From CAYZHV01 sp046541355 (GTDB lineage: Bacteria; Spirochaetota; Spirochaetia; DSM-27196; Alkalispirochaetaceae), in contig JBKHDM010000039.1 of the NCBI GenBank assembly GCA_046541355.1, positions 1 to 27,144 of the forward strand: a DNA stretch of 27,144 nucleotides. The letters are read 5' to 3'. Numbering within the stretch: the first letter of the stretch is position 1; each line of letters starts with the position of its first letter. The notes below the pieces were generated by a model. It was not told the DNA's origin. It saw nothing but the letters and a program-made list of their open reading frames with translations, and did no database searches. Position numbers and translations under genes: made by a program. Shown one piece after another: positions 15,086 through 22,896 of this stretch.

Positions 15086-16435
15086 ATGCGTGCCCGCCTC
15101 GGCAAAATCCGTTCCAGCCTGAGACACAGCTTCTGGTTTATTCCGACCCTCATGACCGTTGGTGGCGCCTTGCTCTCTCTTTTGGTTGGGGAGCTCGGAG
15201 ACTACTTCGACCTGCCGATGTTCAGGAGGGCGGTTCCCCTCGGGGCCCAGGGCCTCAGGGATCTTCTCGGTATGGTTGCAAGCAGCATGATAACCGTCGC
15301 CACCACCGCCTTTTCCATAATTATTGTCGCCCTCCAGCTCGCCTCGGGGCAGCTCGGACCGCGACTACTGCGAAAGTTTATACGAGACCGGGGCAACCAG
15401 TTCGTCTTTGGCACCTTTCTCGGCACCTTTGTCTACGTTCTGCTCCTTCTCAGACGGGTAGGCGATGGGCCCCTGCCCTCGGGGATATCGGTACTCATCG
15501 CCCTCCTGCTGACGGTGGTAAGCGTGGGAGTTCTCATCTTCTTTATCCACCACTCGGCGGTCTCGATCCAGAAGGACCGGGTGATTGCGAGGGTGAGCGA
15601 GGAGTTGATGAGCTCGGTAGGAAAGCTCTACCCCAAGACGATCGGTATTGATCGCTCAGAGGCGATACGGAATAACGAAGGGAGAGAGGAGTGGGGTCGA
15701 AACAACAGCGAAGGCGACCTGCCCGATCGCTCCGAGGGCGCCTGGGACGACGCCCGGGAGCTACGACTCCCCGCCTCGGGCTACGTGCAGGCAGTGGACT
15801 CGAACAAGCTCATGCGCCTGTGCAGCCGGCACGATCTCCAGGTCTTTATGAAAAAGCGGCCTGGAGACTTTGTGCCTCAGCGTGTGGTGGTGGCGATGGT
15901 GCGGCCGGTGGAACACGTTACCGACTCGGTGCTCCGGCAGCTCTCCGATGTCTTTGTCCTCGGGATCGAACGAACCGTACAGCAGGATGTCGCTTTCGTC
16001 TTTGACCAGCTCCTCGAGATCGCGATCAGGGCGCTCTCCCCGGCAGTCACCGACACCTTTACGGCGATGCGCTGCATTGACCGGCTCACCGACGCCCTCG
16101 CACTGGTTACCCGCACCAGCTTTCCCTCCCCCTACCGTTATGACAAAAGCGGAGTTCTCCGGGTGATCACCCACCCTATCGACTTTGATGTCCTCGTCTC
16201 GATGGTCCTCTACCCCCTGGCGGAGGAGTCTGCCGGCCACACCAATGTAATCAGTCGCCTCTTTCGGGGAGTCTCGGAAATTGGTGAGTCTGCTGAGGAT
16301 GACCGGGAGCGGGAGGCTCTGTTGCGTTTTAACGACTACCTCCTCGCCCTCGCCCGGACCGCCCCGGGTCAGCCTGACCGATACAGCAAGATCGAGGAGC
16401 TTCATCGCTCGGCGGAGAAGACGATTCGCGGTTGA
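15086..16435 (+). CDS. DUF2254 family membrane protein
   Basis: A 449-residue membrane protein of the DUF2254 family (function unknown). Four hydrophobic helices occupy about residues 16-36, 60-88, 108-122 and 133-153. The family's characteristic stretch MVASSMITVATTAFSIIIVALQLASGQLGPRLLRKFIRDRGNQ spans about 63-105. The C-terminal two thirds are cytoplasmic-looking, with RELRLPASGYVQAVDSNKLM typical of the family's soluble domain. An in-frame stop 36 bp before the ATG fixes the start, even though only a G-rich run precedes it. The stop codon lies inside a 59-bp copy of the gene's own codons 331-350, so the natural C-terminus may have been altered. Residues 195-220 form an Asn/Glu/Gly-rich insertion-like loop. 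Confidence 0.9.
   Translation: MRARLGKIRSSLRHSFWFIPTLMTVGGALLSLLVGELGDYFDLPMFRRAVPLGAQGLRDLLGMVASSMITVATTAFSIIIVALQLASGQLGPRLLRKFIRDRGNQFVFGTFLGTFVYVLLLLRRVGDGPLPSGISVLIALLLTVVSVGVLIFFIHHSAVSIQKDRVIARVSEELMSSVGKLYPKTIGIDRSEAIRNNEGREEWGRNNSEGDLPDRSEGAWDDARELRLPASGYVQAVDSNKLMRLCSRHDLQVFMKKRPGDFVPQRVVVAMVRPVEHVTDSVLRQLSDVFVLGIERTVQQDVAFVFDQLLEIAIRALSPAVTDTFTAMRCIDRLTDALALVTRTSFPSPYRYDKSGVLRVITHPIDFDVLVSMVLYPLAEESAGHTNVISRLFRGVSEIGESAEDDREREALLRFNDYLLALARTAPGQPDRYSKIEELHRSAEKTIRG
16077..16135 (+). repeat. 59-bp direct repeat, copy 1 (inside DUF2254 gene)
   Basis: Internal part of the DUF2254 gene (about codons 331-350). It is identical over 59 bp to 16432-16490, at an offset of 355 bp. Flanking bases differ on both sides. 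Confidence 0.95.
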
Positions 16436-16490
16436 CCGGCTCACCGACGCCCTCGCACTGGTTACCCGCACCAGCTTTCCCTCCCCCTAC
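16432..16490 (+). repeat. 59-bp direct repeat, copy 2 (3' end of DUF2254 gene)
   Basis: Exact second copy. Its bases 2-4 form the TGA stop of the DUF2254 gene, and it fills nearly the whole gap before the convergent permease gene, whose stop is at 16496. Read in this frame it would repeat the DUF2254 peptide, but it is not translated from the upstream start. Confidence 0.95.
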
Positions 16491-16495
16491 GGCTC

Positions 16496-17449
16496 TTATC
16501 GGCCGGCGACGGCGCCGGAGCGGTAGTTGTTTCCCAGGGCGGCGGGAGGGCGGGAGCGGACCATGCCGCCGGCGAGGACGATTATCGTAAGGATGTAGGG
16601 GATCATCTGAATGATGTTGTGGGGCAGGGCGATATCGAGCCCCTGGAGCCGGATCTGGACCGCGTCGGCATAGGAGAAGAGCATACTCGCACCCAACCCG
16701 CCGATCGGGTTCCACTGGCCAAAGATGTTCGCGGCAAGTCCCATAAAGCCGCGGCCCGCGCTCATGCCGTTGCTGAACCGACCGAGGCTTCCGATGGAGA
16801 GATAGGCGCCGCCGATCCCGCAGAGGGCGCCCCCGAGGATGACGCTGAAGTGCTTTATCATCCGGACGTTGATGCCGAGGGTGTCGGCGGCTTCGGGGTT
16901 TTCCCCGGTCATGCGGATACGCAAGCCGAGGGGTGTTTTGTACAGTAACACCCAGCCACCGATGATGAGGGCGAGCATCAGGTAGACAAAGGGAGACTGA
17001 ACGCCGATTACCGGTCCGAGAAGAGGTATGTCTCTGATCACGGGGATTGAGACAACCGTGAGCCTCGGCACTGCCGGGGTCGTACCCCGGGATTCCCACA
17101 CCACCTGCATGAGCCAGGTCGTCATACCGGCGGCAAAGATATTTATGCCGACCCCGGCGACCACGTGGTTCGCCTGGAACTCGACTGTAAAGACCGACAG
17201 GACCACCGCCATCCCCGCCCCGGCGACAACCGCCAGCAGCAGGCCGACGAGGGCGCTGCCGGTAAGAAAGCTCCCGAGGGCACCGGCAAAGGCGCCTGTC
17301 AAAAGCATTCCCTCCAGACCGATGTTGATTACTCCCGCGCGCTCGGAGAACGCTCCTCCAAGAGCTGCCAGAGCGATCGGTGTCGAGAGGCGAATCGCGG
17401 CGTTGAGGGTTCGAAGATCGAAGATCATAGCGAGGATCTCAGAAAGCAC
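16496..17449 (-). CDS. BMP-family nucleoside ABC transporter, permease 2
   Basis: Inner-membrane permease of 317 residues in the branched-chain/BMP permease family (NupQ/YufQ-like). It has about eight helices. Family blocks are SERAGVINIGLEGMLLTGAF (about 35-54) and MTGENPEAADTLGINVRMIKH (about 188-208), the cytoplasmic coupling loop. These are followed by GGALCGIGGAYLSIGSLGRF and GRGFMGLAANIFGQWNP. The start is GTG at 17449, preceded by AAAGGAG at good spacing and overlapping the first permease gene by 11 bp; an ATG seven codons later is an alternative. It is the last gene of the import operon and runs into the 59-bp repeat shared with the DUF2254 gene. Confidence 0.92.
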   Translation of the reverse strand: MLSEILAMIFDLRTLNAAIRLSTPIALAALGGAFSERAGVINIGLEGMLLTGAFAGALGSFLTGSALVGLLLAVVAGAGMAVVLSVFTVEFQANHVVAGVGINIFAAGMTTWLMQVVWESRGTTPAVPRLTVVSIPVIRDIPLLGPVIGVQSPFVYLMLALIIGGWVLLYKTPLGLRIRMTGENPEAADTLGINVRMIKHFSVILGGALCGIGGAYLSIGSLGRFSNGMSAGRGFMGLAANIFGQWNPIGGLGASMLFSYADAVQIRLQGLDIALPHNIIQMIPYILTIIVLAGGMVRSRPPAALGNNYRSGAVAGR

Positions 17450-18533
17450 CGACGTTTCTCCTTTTCCCGAAACGAACCGCCGTCAACGCTCTGAGCATCG
17501 CCGGGGCTGCCACGAGGAGGATCACCAGGCCCTGAACAACCGTGGTGAGGTCGCTCGGAATCCGGGCAAAGAGCTGCATCGACATGCCCCCGGTCTCCAG
17601 GGCGCCGAAGAGCAAGGCCGCGAGGAGCACGCCCCACGGCTTGCCTCGGCCGAGGACGGCGACGGCGATTCCGGTAAAGCCGTAGCCCGGGGAGAAGGCG
17701 CTGACAAACCGGTTGATCTGTGCGAGGACCACCACGCCCCCGGCGACCCCCGCCATTGCCCCGCCGATGGAGAGCGCGAGAACCTGAATCCCGCCGCTGC
17801 GCACCCCACCGTACTCCGCCGCGGGAGCGTTGAGACCGACCGCCCGGAAATCGTAACCGATCGATGTCTTTGCAAAGAACAGGTGCATCACCGCTACCGC
17901 CAAAAGCGCTATCAGGAGGCCCGCGGATATCTCGCCACCGAGGATCCCGGGAATCTGAGCGCTCTCTGCTATCCGCTCGGTCTGGTCTACGGCGCCAGGC
18001 GCCTTGAAGTAGTTGGCCGTCAGGTGAGTGGTTGCGAGGATCGCGACGGCGTTGAGCATGATGCTTGTTATCACCTCATGGGCGCCGGTCCTCGCCTTGA
18101 GAGCTCCGGGGATCGACCCCCAGAGTCCTCCCGCCGCCGCCCCTGCCAGAAGCGACAACGCTATGGCGATTGGTGTTGCAACCGAGGAGAAAAGCAGCGC
18201 CGTGAGGGCCGTGGCGAGGGCGCCCCAGTAGAGCTGACCCTCGGCACCGATGTTAAAGAGCCCCGACCGGAAGGGGACCGCCACCGCGAGCCCCGCAAAG
18301 ACGAGGGGAGTGGTGCGAAGCACGGTTTGTGACAGAGCGTAGACCGACCCGAAGGAGCCCTGAAAGAGGCTTGCGAGGGCGCGGCCGACATCGTACCCGA
18401 AGGCGACTATGAGCACCGCCCCGATGGCGAGGGCGAGGGTGATGGCCAGGGTGGAGTAGCCTAACTCCGCGAGGGCGGCCCGGAGGGGCGCGGGAACTCG
18501 GGAGGTCTTGCCGCCTTTTTTTGCCTCACTCAT
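17439..18533 (-). CDS. BMP-family nucleoside ABC transporter, permease 1
   Basis: Inner-membrane permease of 364 residues (NupP/YufP-like), the partner of permease 2 for a heterodimeric channel. Family blocks are TPLVFAGLAVAVPFRSGLFNIGAEGQLYWGA (about 75-105), the coupling loop region VGLNAPAAEYGGVRSGGIQV (about 231-250), and AMAGVAGGVVVLAQINRF followed by GYGFTGIAVAVLGRGKPWG. The N-terminus has a basic cytoplasmic leader before the first helix. The ATG overlaps the ATPase stop as ATGA, and GGGAG lies 8 bases upstream. The stop overlaps permease 2 by 11 bp, so the operon is translationally coupled. Confidence 0.93.
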   Translation of the reverse strand: MSEAKKGGKTSRVPAPLRAALAELGYSTLAITLALAIGAVLIVAFGYDVGRALASLFQGSFGSVYALSQTVLRTTPLVFAGLAVAVPFRSGLFNIGAEGQLYWGALATALTALLFSSVATPIAIALSLLAGAAAGGLWGSIPGALKARTGAHEVITSIMLNAVAILATTHLTANYFKAPGAVDQTERIAESAQIPGILGGEISAGLLIALLAVAVMHLFFAKTSIGYDFRAVGLNAPAAEYGGVRSGGIQVLALSIGGAMAGVAGGVVVLAQINRFVSAFSPGYGFTGIAVAVLGRGKPWGVLLAALLFGALETGGMSMQLFARIPSDLTTVVQGLVILLVAAPAMLRALTAVRFGKRRNVGAF

Positions 18534-20035
18534 ACCGCGGGCTCCCGGTGGCCGGCCATCAGAAGGCCGAGCTCGGCCTCACCGGAGTCAGCCTCCCGCT
18601 CGGCGACGATGCTTCCCTCGTAGAGCACAAGAATCCTGTCGCTCAGCGCCCTGATCTCATCGAGCTCCGCGGAGATGAGCAGGACGCCCTTGCCCTCGCT
18701 GCGAAGCTCGAGAAGCCTGCGGTGAATGTACTCGATCGCCCCGACATCCACACCCCGGGTGGGCTGGCAGGCGAGGACCACTACCGGCTCGCGGCTGAAC
18801 TCCCGGGCGACGATGAGCTTCTGCTGGTTTCCTCCGGAGAGGGACTCGACGTTTGCCTGGACACCGGAGCTGCGGATATCGAAATCCGAGACGAGGGCGC
18901 GGGCGGAGTCGAAAATGGCGCCGAGTCGGAGTATGCCGCGCAGGGCAAAGGGAGGGCGCCACTGGGAGCCGAGAATGAGGTTCCAGGCGAGGGAGAAGTT
19001 TTTGACCAGCCCCCGTCTAAGGCGGTCCGAGGGGATATGGGCGAGGCCGGCGTTGCGCCGTTGGTCAGGTCCGCCGGTCAGGGGGGAGCCTGCCAGACGT
19101 ATGGTTCCCTCGTAGTCCCGGCTGAGGCCGGCAATCGCCTCCTCGAGCTCGAGCTGCCCGTTGCCTTCGACCCCGGCTATACCGAGGATTTCCCCCGCCC
19201 TGAGGGTAAAGGAGAGCTCCTGAAGTCCCGGTGAGTGGTCCCGGTGGACCGAAACGCCCTCAACCTCCAGGATAGGCTCTCCCGCCTCCCCCGGTGGACG
19301 CTCCACCCGGAGAAGTACCTCCCGGCCGACCATCATCCGGGCGAGCTCGGCGGGGGAGGTTTCCGAGGTAGTTACGGTGTCGACGACACGGCCGTCCCTC
19401 AGGACCGTCACCCGGTCGGATATCGCCATCGTCTCCCGCAACTTGTGGGTGATAAAGATGATCGTCCGGCCGTCCTCGGTCAGGCGACGAATGATCCCAA
19501 AGAGGTCCTCGGTCTCCTGAGGAGTGAGTACCGCCGTCGGCTCATCAAGGATGAGGATTTCAGCCTCCCGGTAGAGAGCTTTGAGGATCTCGACCCGCTG
19601 CTGCTCGCCGACCGAGATATCCTCGACCCTGGCCCGGGGAGAGACCTTGAGATGGAAACGTTCGGCGAGTTCGGCGACTCGCTCGTTTGCCCCGGCCATA
19701 TCGAGGAGGCCTCGACGGACTACCTCACTGCCGGCGACCACGTTTTCGGCGACCGTAAGTCTCGGTACGAGCATGAAGTGCTGGTGGACCATGCCGATAC
19801 CGAGATTGATCGCATCGTTGGGACGACGAATATCCGACCTCTCCCCCCGCAGCAGAATAGACCCGGAATCCGCCCGGTGGAGACCGAAGAGGATCTTCAT
19901 CAGGGTTGTCTTTCCCGCGCCGTTCTCCCCGAGGAGTGAGTGGACCTCCGCCGACCGTACCGAGAGTGAAACGTCGTCATTCGCGGTAACGGCGCCGAAG
20001 CGCTTGGTAATCCCGTGTAGCTCAACTACGTTCAT
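18530..20035 (-). CDS. BMP-family nucleoside ABC transporter, double ATPase
   Basis: A 501-residue ATP-binding protein with two nucleotide-binding domains (NupO/YufO, related to sugar-type RbsA). Domain 1 is canonical: Walker A GENGAGKTT (36-44), Q-loop VHQHFMLVP (83-91), signature SVGEQQ (141-146), Walker B LILDEPT (161-167) and switch His196. Domain 2 is degenerate: the P-loop reads GVEGNGQ without the Lys (288-294), the signature LSGGNQQ is intact (398-404), and Walker B ends in ACQPTRG with Gln instead of the catalytic Glu (421-427). That asymmetry is normal for this family. The ATG has no clear ribosome-binding site and follows a GC-rich hairpin in the 51-bp gap after the binding-protein gene. 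Confidence 0.94.
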   Translation of the reverse strand: MNVVELHGITKRFGAVTANDDVSLSVRSAEVHSLLGENGAGKTTLMKILFGLHRADSGSILLRGERSDIRRPNDAINLGIGMVHQHFMLVPRLTVAENVVAGSEVVRRGLLDMAGANERVAELAERFHLKVSPRARVEDISVGEQQRVEILKALYREAEILILDEPTAVLTPQETEDLFGIIRRLTEDGRTIIFITHKLRETMAISDRVTVLRDGRVVDTVTTSETSPAELARMMVGREVLLRVERPPGEAGEPILEVEGVSVHRDHSPGLQELSFTLRAGEILGIAGVEGNGQLELEEAIAGLSRDYEGTIRLAGSPLTGGPDQRRNAGLAHIPSDRLRRGLVKNFSLAWNLILGSQWRPPFALRGILRLGAIFDSARALVSDFDIRSSGVQANVESLSGGNQQKLIVAREFSREPVVVLACQPTRGVDVGAIEYIHRRLLELRSEGKGVLLISAELDEIRALSDRILVLYEGSIVAEREADSGEAELGLLMAGHREPAV

Positions 20036-20047
20036 GGAGTGTAGCCG

Positions 20048-20069
20048 CCGGGCCCCCTCGGGAGCCCGG
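20048..20069 (-). promoter_or_regulatory. GC hairpin between binding-protein and ATPase genes
   Basis: CCGGGC pairs with GCCCGG, and the stem continues inward with C/G pairs after one mismatch. It lies in the 51-bp spacer downstream of the binding-protein gene and has no T-tract. Such spacer hairpins commonly protect the upstream binding-protein mRNA, so that it is made in excess over the membrane parts. Confidence 0.45.
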
Positions 20070-20086
20070 TAACCTTGATCTCCTGC

Positions 20087-21124
20087 TCAGTCGAGGGTGG
20101 TGGGGATATCAACTTCGTTGTTGACGATCGCCGCCGTTACCTCTTCCATCCGCTCGAGGGTCTCCTCCGCCAGAAGGCTGTCGGTGTACCCGAGAGCGCC
20201 CTCTGCCACACCGAGGCGGTTGAGTCCCCCCTGGAACTCGCCGTTGACCGTCTGCTGAATGGCGATAAACACCGTCTCGTCGACGAGCTTCATCCCGTTG
20301 GTCAGGACGTGATCCGGGGCGACACTACTCTGGTCGGAGTCGGAGCCGATCCCGTAGACCCCTTGCTCCATCGCCGCGTCGAGGACACCGAGACCTGAGC
20401 GGCCGGCGGCTCCCCAGACAACGTCGGAGCCGTTCTCGATCATCGAAATAGCGATCTCCTTGCCCCGGGCGGGGTCGGCCCAGCTTCCGACATAGGCGTG
20501 GGAAACCTCGATCTCACTGTCGATGAACTCGGCGCCGGCGTAGAAGCCTGCGATGTTCGCGTCGATGAGCGGGCTCTGGACGCCGCCGATCACCGAGATT
20601 CGCGGCAGGTCGTTGGTCATCGGGTCGTCGGCGTCGAGGGTGGTGAGGGCGGCGACCGCTCCCATCATAAACCCTCGTTCCTGCTCCTCATAGACGTAGG
20701 AGGCGACGTTGGGCTGATCCACGACGGTGTCGATGATGGCGAACTGTTGCTCCGGGAACTCCTGGGCAACCGCCCCGAGCGCCTCGCCCTGCTCGAATCC
20801 GATTGAGATGATCAGGTCGTAGCCGCCCTGGGCGGCAAACTGGGTGAGAAGCGGCTCGAACTCGGCAACCGCCTGAGGCTCTGCGTAGTCAAAGGAGATG
20901 CCGAGCTCCTCCCCGGCCCGCTGGAGACCACGAAACGCTGCGTCGTTGAAGGACTCGTCCCCGAGCCCGCCACGACCGAACACAACCGCGGCACTTCCGC
21001 CGCTCTCCTCTCCCTCTTCCGCAGACCCGGAGGCGAAGAGCCCTGCTGCGGGAACAAGGAGCATGATAGCGACGAGAATTGCGAGAGCTATCCTGGCTCT
21101 CCCTGAAAACATGTGCGAAACCAT
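20087..21124 (-). CDS. BMP/PnrA-family substrate-binding protein
   Basis: A 345-residue basic-membrane-protein family binding protein, the periplasmic receptor of the importer encoded downstream. Known members in spirochaetes (PnrA/TmpC) and Gram-positives bind purine nucleosides. Residues 1-31 are a signal peptide ending in LFA|SGSAEE, with no lipobox Cys. Family blocks are VVFGRGGLGDESFNDAAFRGLQRA (about 47-70), DLIISIGFEQGEALGAVAQEFPEQQFAIID, GFMMGAVAALTT, VIGGVQSPLI and DVVWGAAGRSGLGVLDAA. The frame stays open 40 codons upstream. The ATG at 21124 has AAGGAGG 7 bases before it and begins the signal peptide. A promoter and a folded leader precede the gene. Confidence 0.93.
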   Translation of the reverse strand: MVSHMFSGRARIALAILVAIMLLVPAAGLFASGSAEEGEESGGSAAVVFGRGGLGDESFNDAAFRGLQRAGEELGISFDYAEPQAVAEFEPLLTQFAAQGGYDLIISIGFEQGEALGAVAQEFPEQQFAIIDTVVDQPNVASYVYEEQERGFMMGAVAALTTLDADDPMTNDLPRISVIGGVQSPLIDANIAGFYAGAEFIDSEIEVSHAYVGSWADPARGKEIAISMIENGSDVVWGAAGRSGLGVLDAAMEQGVYGIGSDSDQSSVAPDHVLTNGMKLVDETVFIAIQQTVNGEFQGGLNRLGVAEGALGYTDSLLAEETLERMEEVTAAIVNNEVDIPTTLD

Positions 21125-21161
21125 TCGACTCCTCCTTATGCGATGGTCTGTACGGCCCAAT

Positions 21162-21278
21162 ACAATGCAAGGAGGGTGCCAGTCCGCCCTTGCTTCTTCG
21201 GTTTTCAAGCTAACTGCTTGCACCACCACCGCTTGGTTCCTCACGATCGAGGACCAAACCGCCGGCGTCCCTCATTGT
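21162..21278 (-). ncRNA. Candidate structured 5' leader (riboswitch-like) of the nucleoside importer
   Basis: The transcript implied by the promoter at 21286-21313 has a leader of about 150 bases. ACAATG (21278-21273) can pair with CATTGT (21167-21162), closing the fold. Inside, a hairpin at 21232-21259 has arms TTGGT and CCTC against GAGG and ACCAA around a 6-base loop with one bulge. A second hairpin CAAGC/GCTTG lies at about 21206-21220. The closing stem ends about 38 bases before the ATG. It does not show the conserved cores of the purine, FMN, TPP, cobalamin, SAM or glycine classes that I can recall. Function is inferred from position and pairing only. Confidence 0.35.
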
Positions 21279-21285
21279 CTCCCCA

Positions 21286-21313
21286 AATATACGACAAAAA
21301 CGTAAGAATGCAA
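21286..21313 (-). promoter_or_regulatory. Promoter of the BMP importer operon
   Basis: On the minus strand TTGCAT (21313-21308) and TATATT (21291-21286) are 16 bp apart, in the AT-rich gap between the phosphorylase stop and the binding-protein gene. The -10 box is the same hexamer as in the nitroreductase promoter. Confidence 0.55.
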
Positions 21314-21342
21314 CAACCAACCTTCGAAAACGTATCAACATT

Positions 21343-22176
21343 TCACTTCGGGAGAACAAGAGGAACTACCGTCGCAAGCAGTGGTCGAAGTCTCGGGATC
21401 GCCGCGGTCGCGATCTCCACCACCTCCTCGCCGGAGAGTTTTTTTCCCGCCATCCCCGCCGCCCGGTTTGTAACCAGGGAAATACCGAGCACCTCCGCCC
21501 CGGCGGCCCGGGCGGCGATCGCCTCGATGACCGTCGACATGCCGACCATGTCCGCCCCGAGGCGCTCCATCATCCGGATCTCTGAAGGTGTCTCAAAGGC
21601 CGGTCCGTACCAGCCGGCGTAGACCCCCTCCCGAATCTCCGGGTTTGCGATGCGAACCTGCTCCCGGAGTCGGGGGGAGTAGGTGTAGGTCATGTCGATA
21701 AATCGTGGGCCGAGCAGGGGCGTGCGGCCGGTAACGTTGATGTGGTCCGAGATGAGCACCGGTTTACCCACCTCGAGCTCCGGGTTGATCCCGCCACAGG
21801 CGTTGGTGAGAACAACTGTCCTCACCCCCGCGGCGACCGCGGCGCGGACACCGTGGCCAACAGCGAGGGGACCGTAGCCCTCGTAGAGATGGGTTCTTCC
21901 AAAGTAGATGAGGATTGTGCCGGAAGGGGAGGAGACAGCCCGGATAGTACCGCCGTGGCCGAGGGCTGTGGGAGGGATGAACCCGGGGAGCCCGGCCATC
22001 GGTATCTCCGAGGAAGCAGGGCCGAGAGCGTCGGCCGCTTCCTTCCACCCTGAGCCCATGACGAACAGAGCGTCGGCCCCCTCGATACCGAGCTTCTCGA
22101 GGATCTGCTCTCCCCCCCGCCGGGCGAGGTCCTCCGCCTCGCCCATCCGTCCCTCCGGGTCCCGGTCACTCCACAT
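21343..22176 (-). CDS. Purine nucleoside phosphorylase (type II/PNP family)
   Basis: A 277-residue trimeric-type purine nucleoside phosphorylase. It cleaves inosine or guanosine-type nucleosides with phosphate to base plus ribose 1-phosphate. Visible motifs are phosphate-binding GSG (41-43), GRTHLYEG (93-100), TNACGG (124-129), WYGPAFETPSEIR (189-201) with the base-binding Glu195, MVGMSTVIEA (210-219), and SLVTNRAAG (233-241) with Asn237 at the position of the purine-N7-contacting Asn of 6-oxopurine enzymes. I start at the ATG at 22176, which has GGGAGGAG 8 bases upstream; the frame stays open 42 codons earlier without protein-like sequence. It lies directly upstream of the nucleoside importer, so uptake and salvage are encoded together. 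Confidence 0.93.
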   Translation of the reverse strand: MWSDRDPEGRMGEAEDLARRGGEQILEKLGIEGADALFVMGSGWKEAADALGPASSEIPMAGLPGFIPPTALGHGGTIRAVSSPSGTILIYFGRTHLYEGYGPLAVGHGVRAAVAAGVRTVVLTNACGGINPELEVGKPVLISDHINVTGRTPLLGPRFIDMTYTYSPRLREQVRIANPEIREGVYAGWYGPAFETPSEIRMMERLGADMVGMSTVIEAIAARAAGAEVLGISLVTNRAAGMAGKKLSGEEVVEIATAAIPRLRPLLATVVPLVLPK

Positions 22177-22267
22177 ACCAACGCTCCTCCCACCTGCCCT
22201 ACTGCCCGGGGCAAGGAGTTTGCAGCCAAGACTATGCAGTCGCAGATACCGGGTCAATAGCGGACCT

Positions 22268-22295
22268 CCGGTGTCTTTACAATCGTGGGGCCGGG
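22268..22295. repeat. 28-bp near-perfect direct repeat, copy 1
   Basis: Matches 22329-22356 with a single base difference. Both copies lie in the gap upstream of the phosphorylase gene, 33 bp apart edge to edge. On the minus strand each contains TTGTAAAGACACCGG. Confidence 0.9.
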
Positions 22296-22328
22296 GCGAC
22301 ACCTCCGATCCGAGTAGTAACGCGTGGG

Positions 22329-22356
22329 CCGGTGTCTTTACAACCGTGGGGCCGGG
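22329..22356. repeat. 28-bp near-perfect direct repeat, copy 2
   Basis: Second copy, ending 10 bp before the cupin stop codon at 22367. No third copy is found 61 bp to either side. Confidence 0.9.
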
Positions 22357-22366
22357 AGACGGTCGC

Positions 22367-22885
22367 CTACTGTCGGGTGAGGGCGGTGATCCGCTCGGTT
22401 TCCCGGGGCCACCGGTCGATGAGCTCCTCCCTCACCCCGAGGCAAAAGTCCGACTGAGTGTATCCGGGGGCCATGGTTGTTCCGAGGAGCGCGAACTCTC
22501 CCCCCGGAAGGAGGGCGCTGCCCTGCCAGACATCCGGAGGAACGGTAAACTGCAGCTTTTCACCGGCGAGAATGTCCGGACCGAGGCGGACGGTGCGGCT
22601 CTCCCCTCCGGGATAGAGCAGAAGGGTCTCCACCGGATCGCCGAGGTAGAAGTGGAAGATCTCGGCTGTCGGCAACCGGTGCATTGCGGAGAATCCCGCT
22701 CCCTCGGAGGTAATGAGGTAGTAGATTGCGGTGAGCGCCGGTTTCGCCTCCCGGTAGCGCTCCCCGAGGACCCCCTCGGGGATCACCTGGTCTGAGAGAA
22801 AGCTCTGCCTGAAGTATCCCCCCTCCTCCGGGAGGGGTTGGAGATCGAGGAGCTCTACGATCTGTTCCGGGGTGGGCCGCCTCAT
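22367..22885 (-). CDS. DUF985 cupin family protein
   Basis: A 172-residue single-domain cupin of the DUF985 type (the yeast YML079-like family, role unknown). The family features are the N-terminal PLPEEGGYFRQSF (17-29), AIYYLITSEGAGFSAMHRL with His69 (53-71), TAEIFHFYLGDP (73-84), LQFTVPPDVWQGSALL (111-126) and FALLGTTMAPGYTQSDFCLG (131-150). The usual metal-type cupin histidines are only partly kept. I start at the ATG at 22885 with GAGGAG about 7 bases upstream, 11 bp after the SDR stop; an upstream in-frame extension would overlap the SDR gene and is not protein-like. It is cotranscribed with the SDR gene. Proteins of this family have been proposed to bind small sugar-like or nucleotide-like ligands, which would fit the neighbouring salvage genes only loosely. 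Confidence 0.88.
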   Translation of the reverse strand: MRRPTPEQIVELLDLQPLPEEGGYFRQSFLSDQVIPEGVLGERYREAKPALTAIYYLITSEGAGFSAMHRLPTAEIFHFYLGDPVETLLLYPGGESRTVRLGPDILAGEKLQFTVPPDVWQGSALLPGGEFALLGTTMAPGYTQSDFCLGVREELIDRWPRETERITALTRQ

Positions 22886-22896
22886 GAGCTTCTCCT

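Noticed and set aside
17028..18332. 434-codon plus-strand open frame across both permease genes
   Set aside because: It is antisense to two clear transporter genes, crosses their boundary, and has no recognisable domain.
21125..21244. N-terminal extension of the BMP binding protein
   Set aside because: The open frame continues 40 codons upstream, but a strong ribosome-binding site and the signal peptide fix the start at 21124. The upstream sequence folds as a leader RNA.
21162..21278. Purine riboswitch of the known class
   Set aside because: The conserved three-way-junction core and loop-loop sequences I would expect are not present on the transcribed strand.
22268..22356. CRISPR array
   Set aside because: There are only two 28-bp units with one spacer, no further copies 61 bp to either side, and no cas genes in the window.
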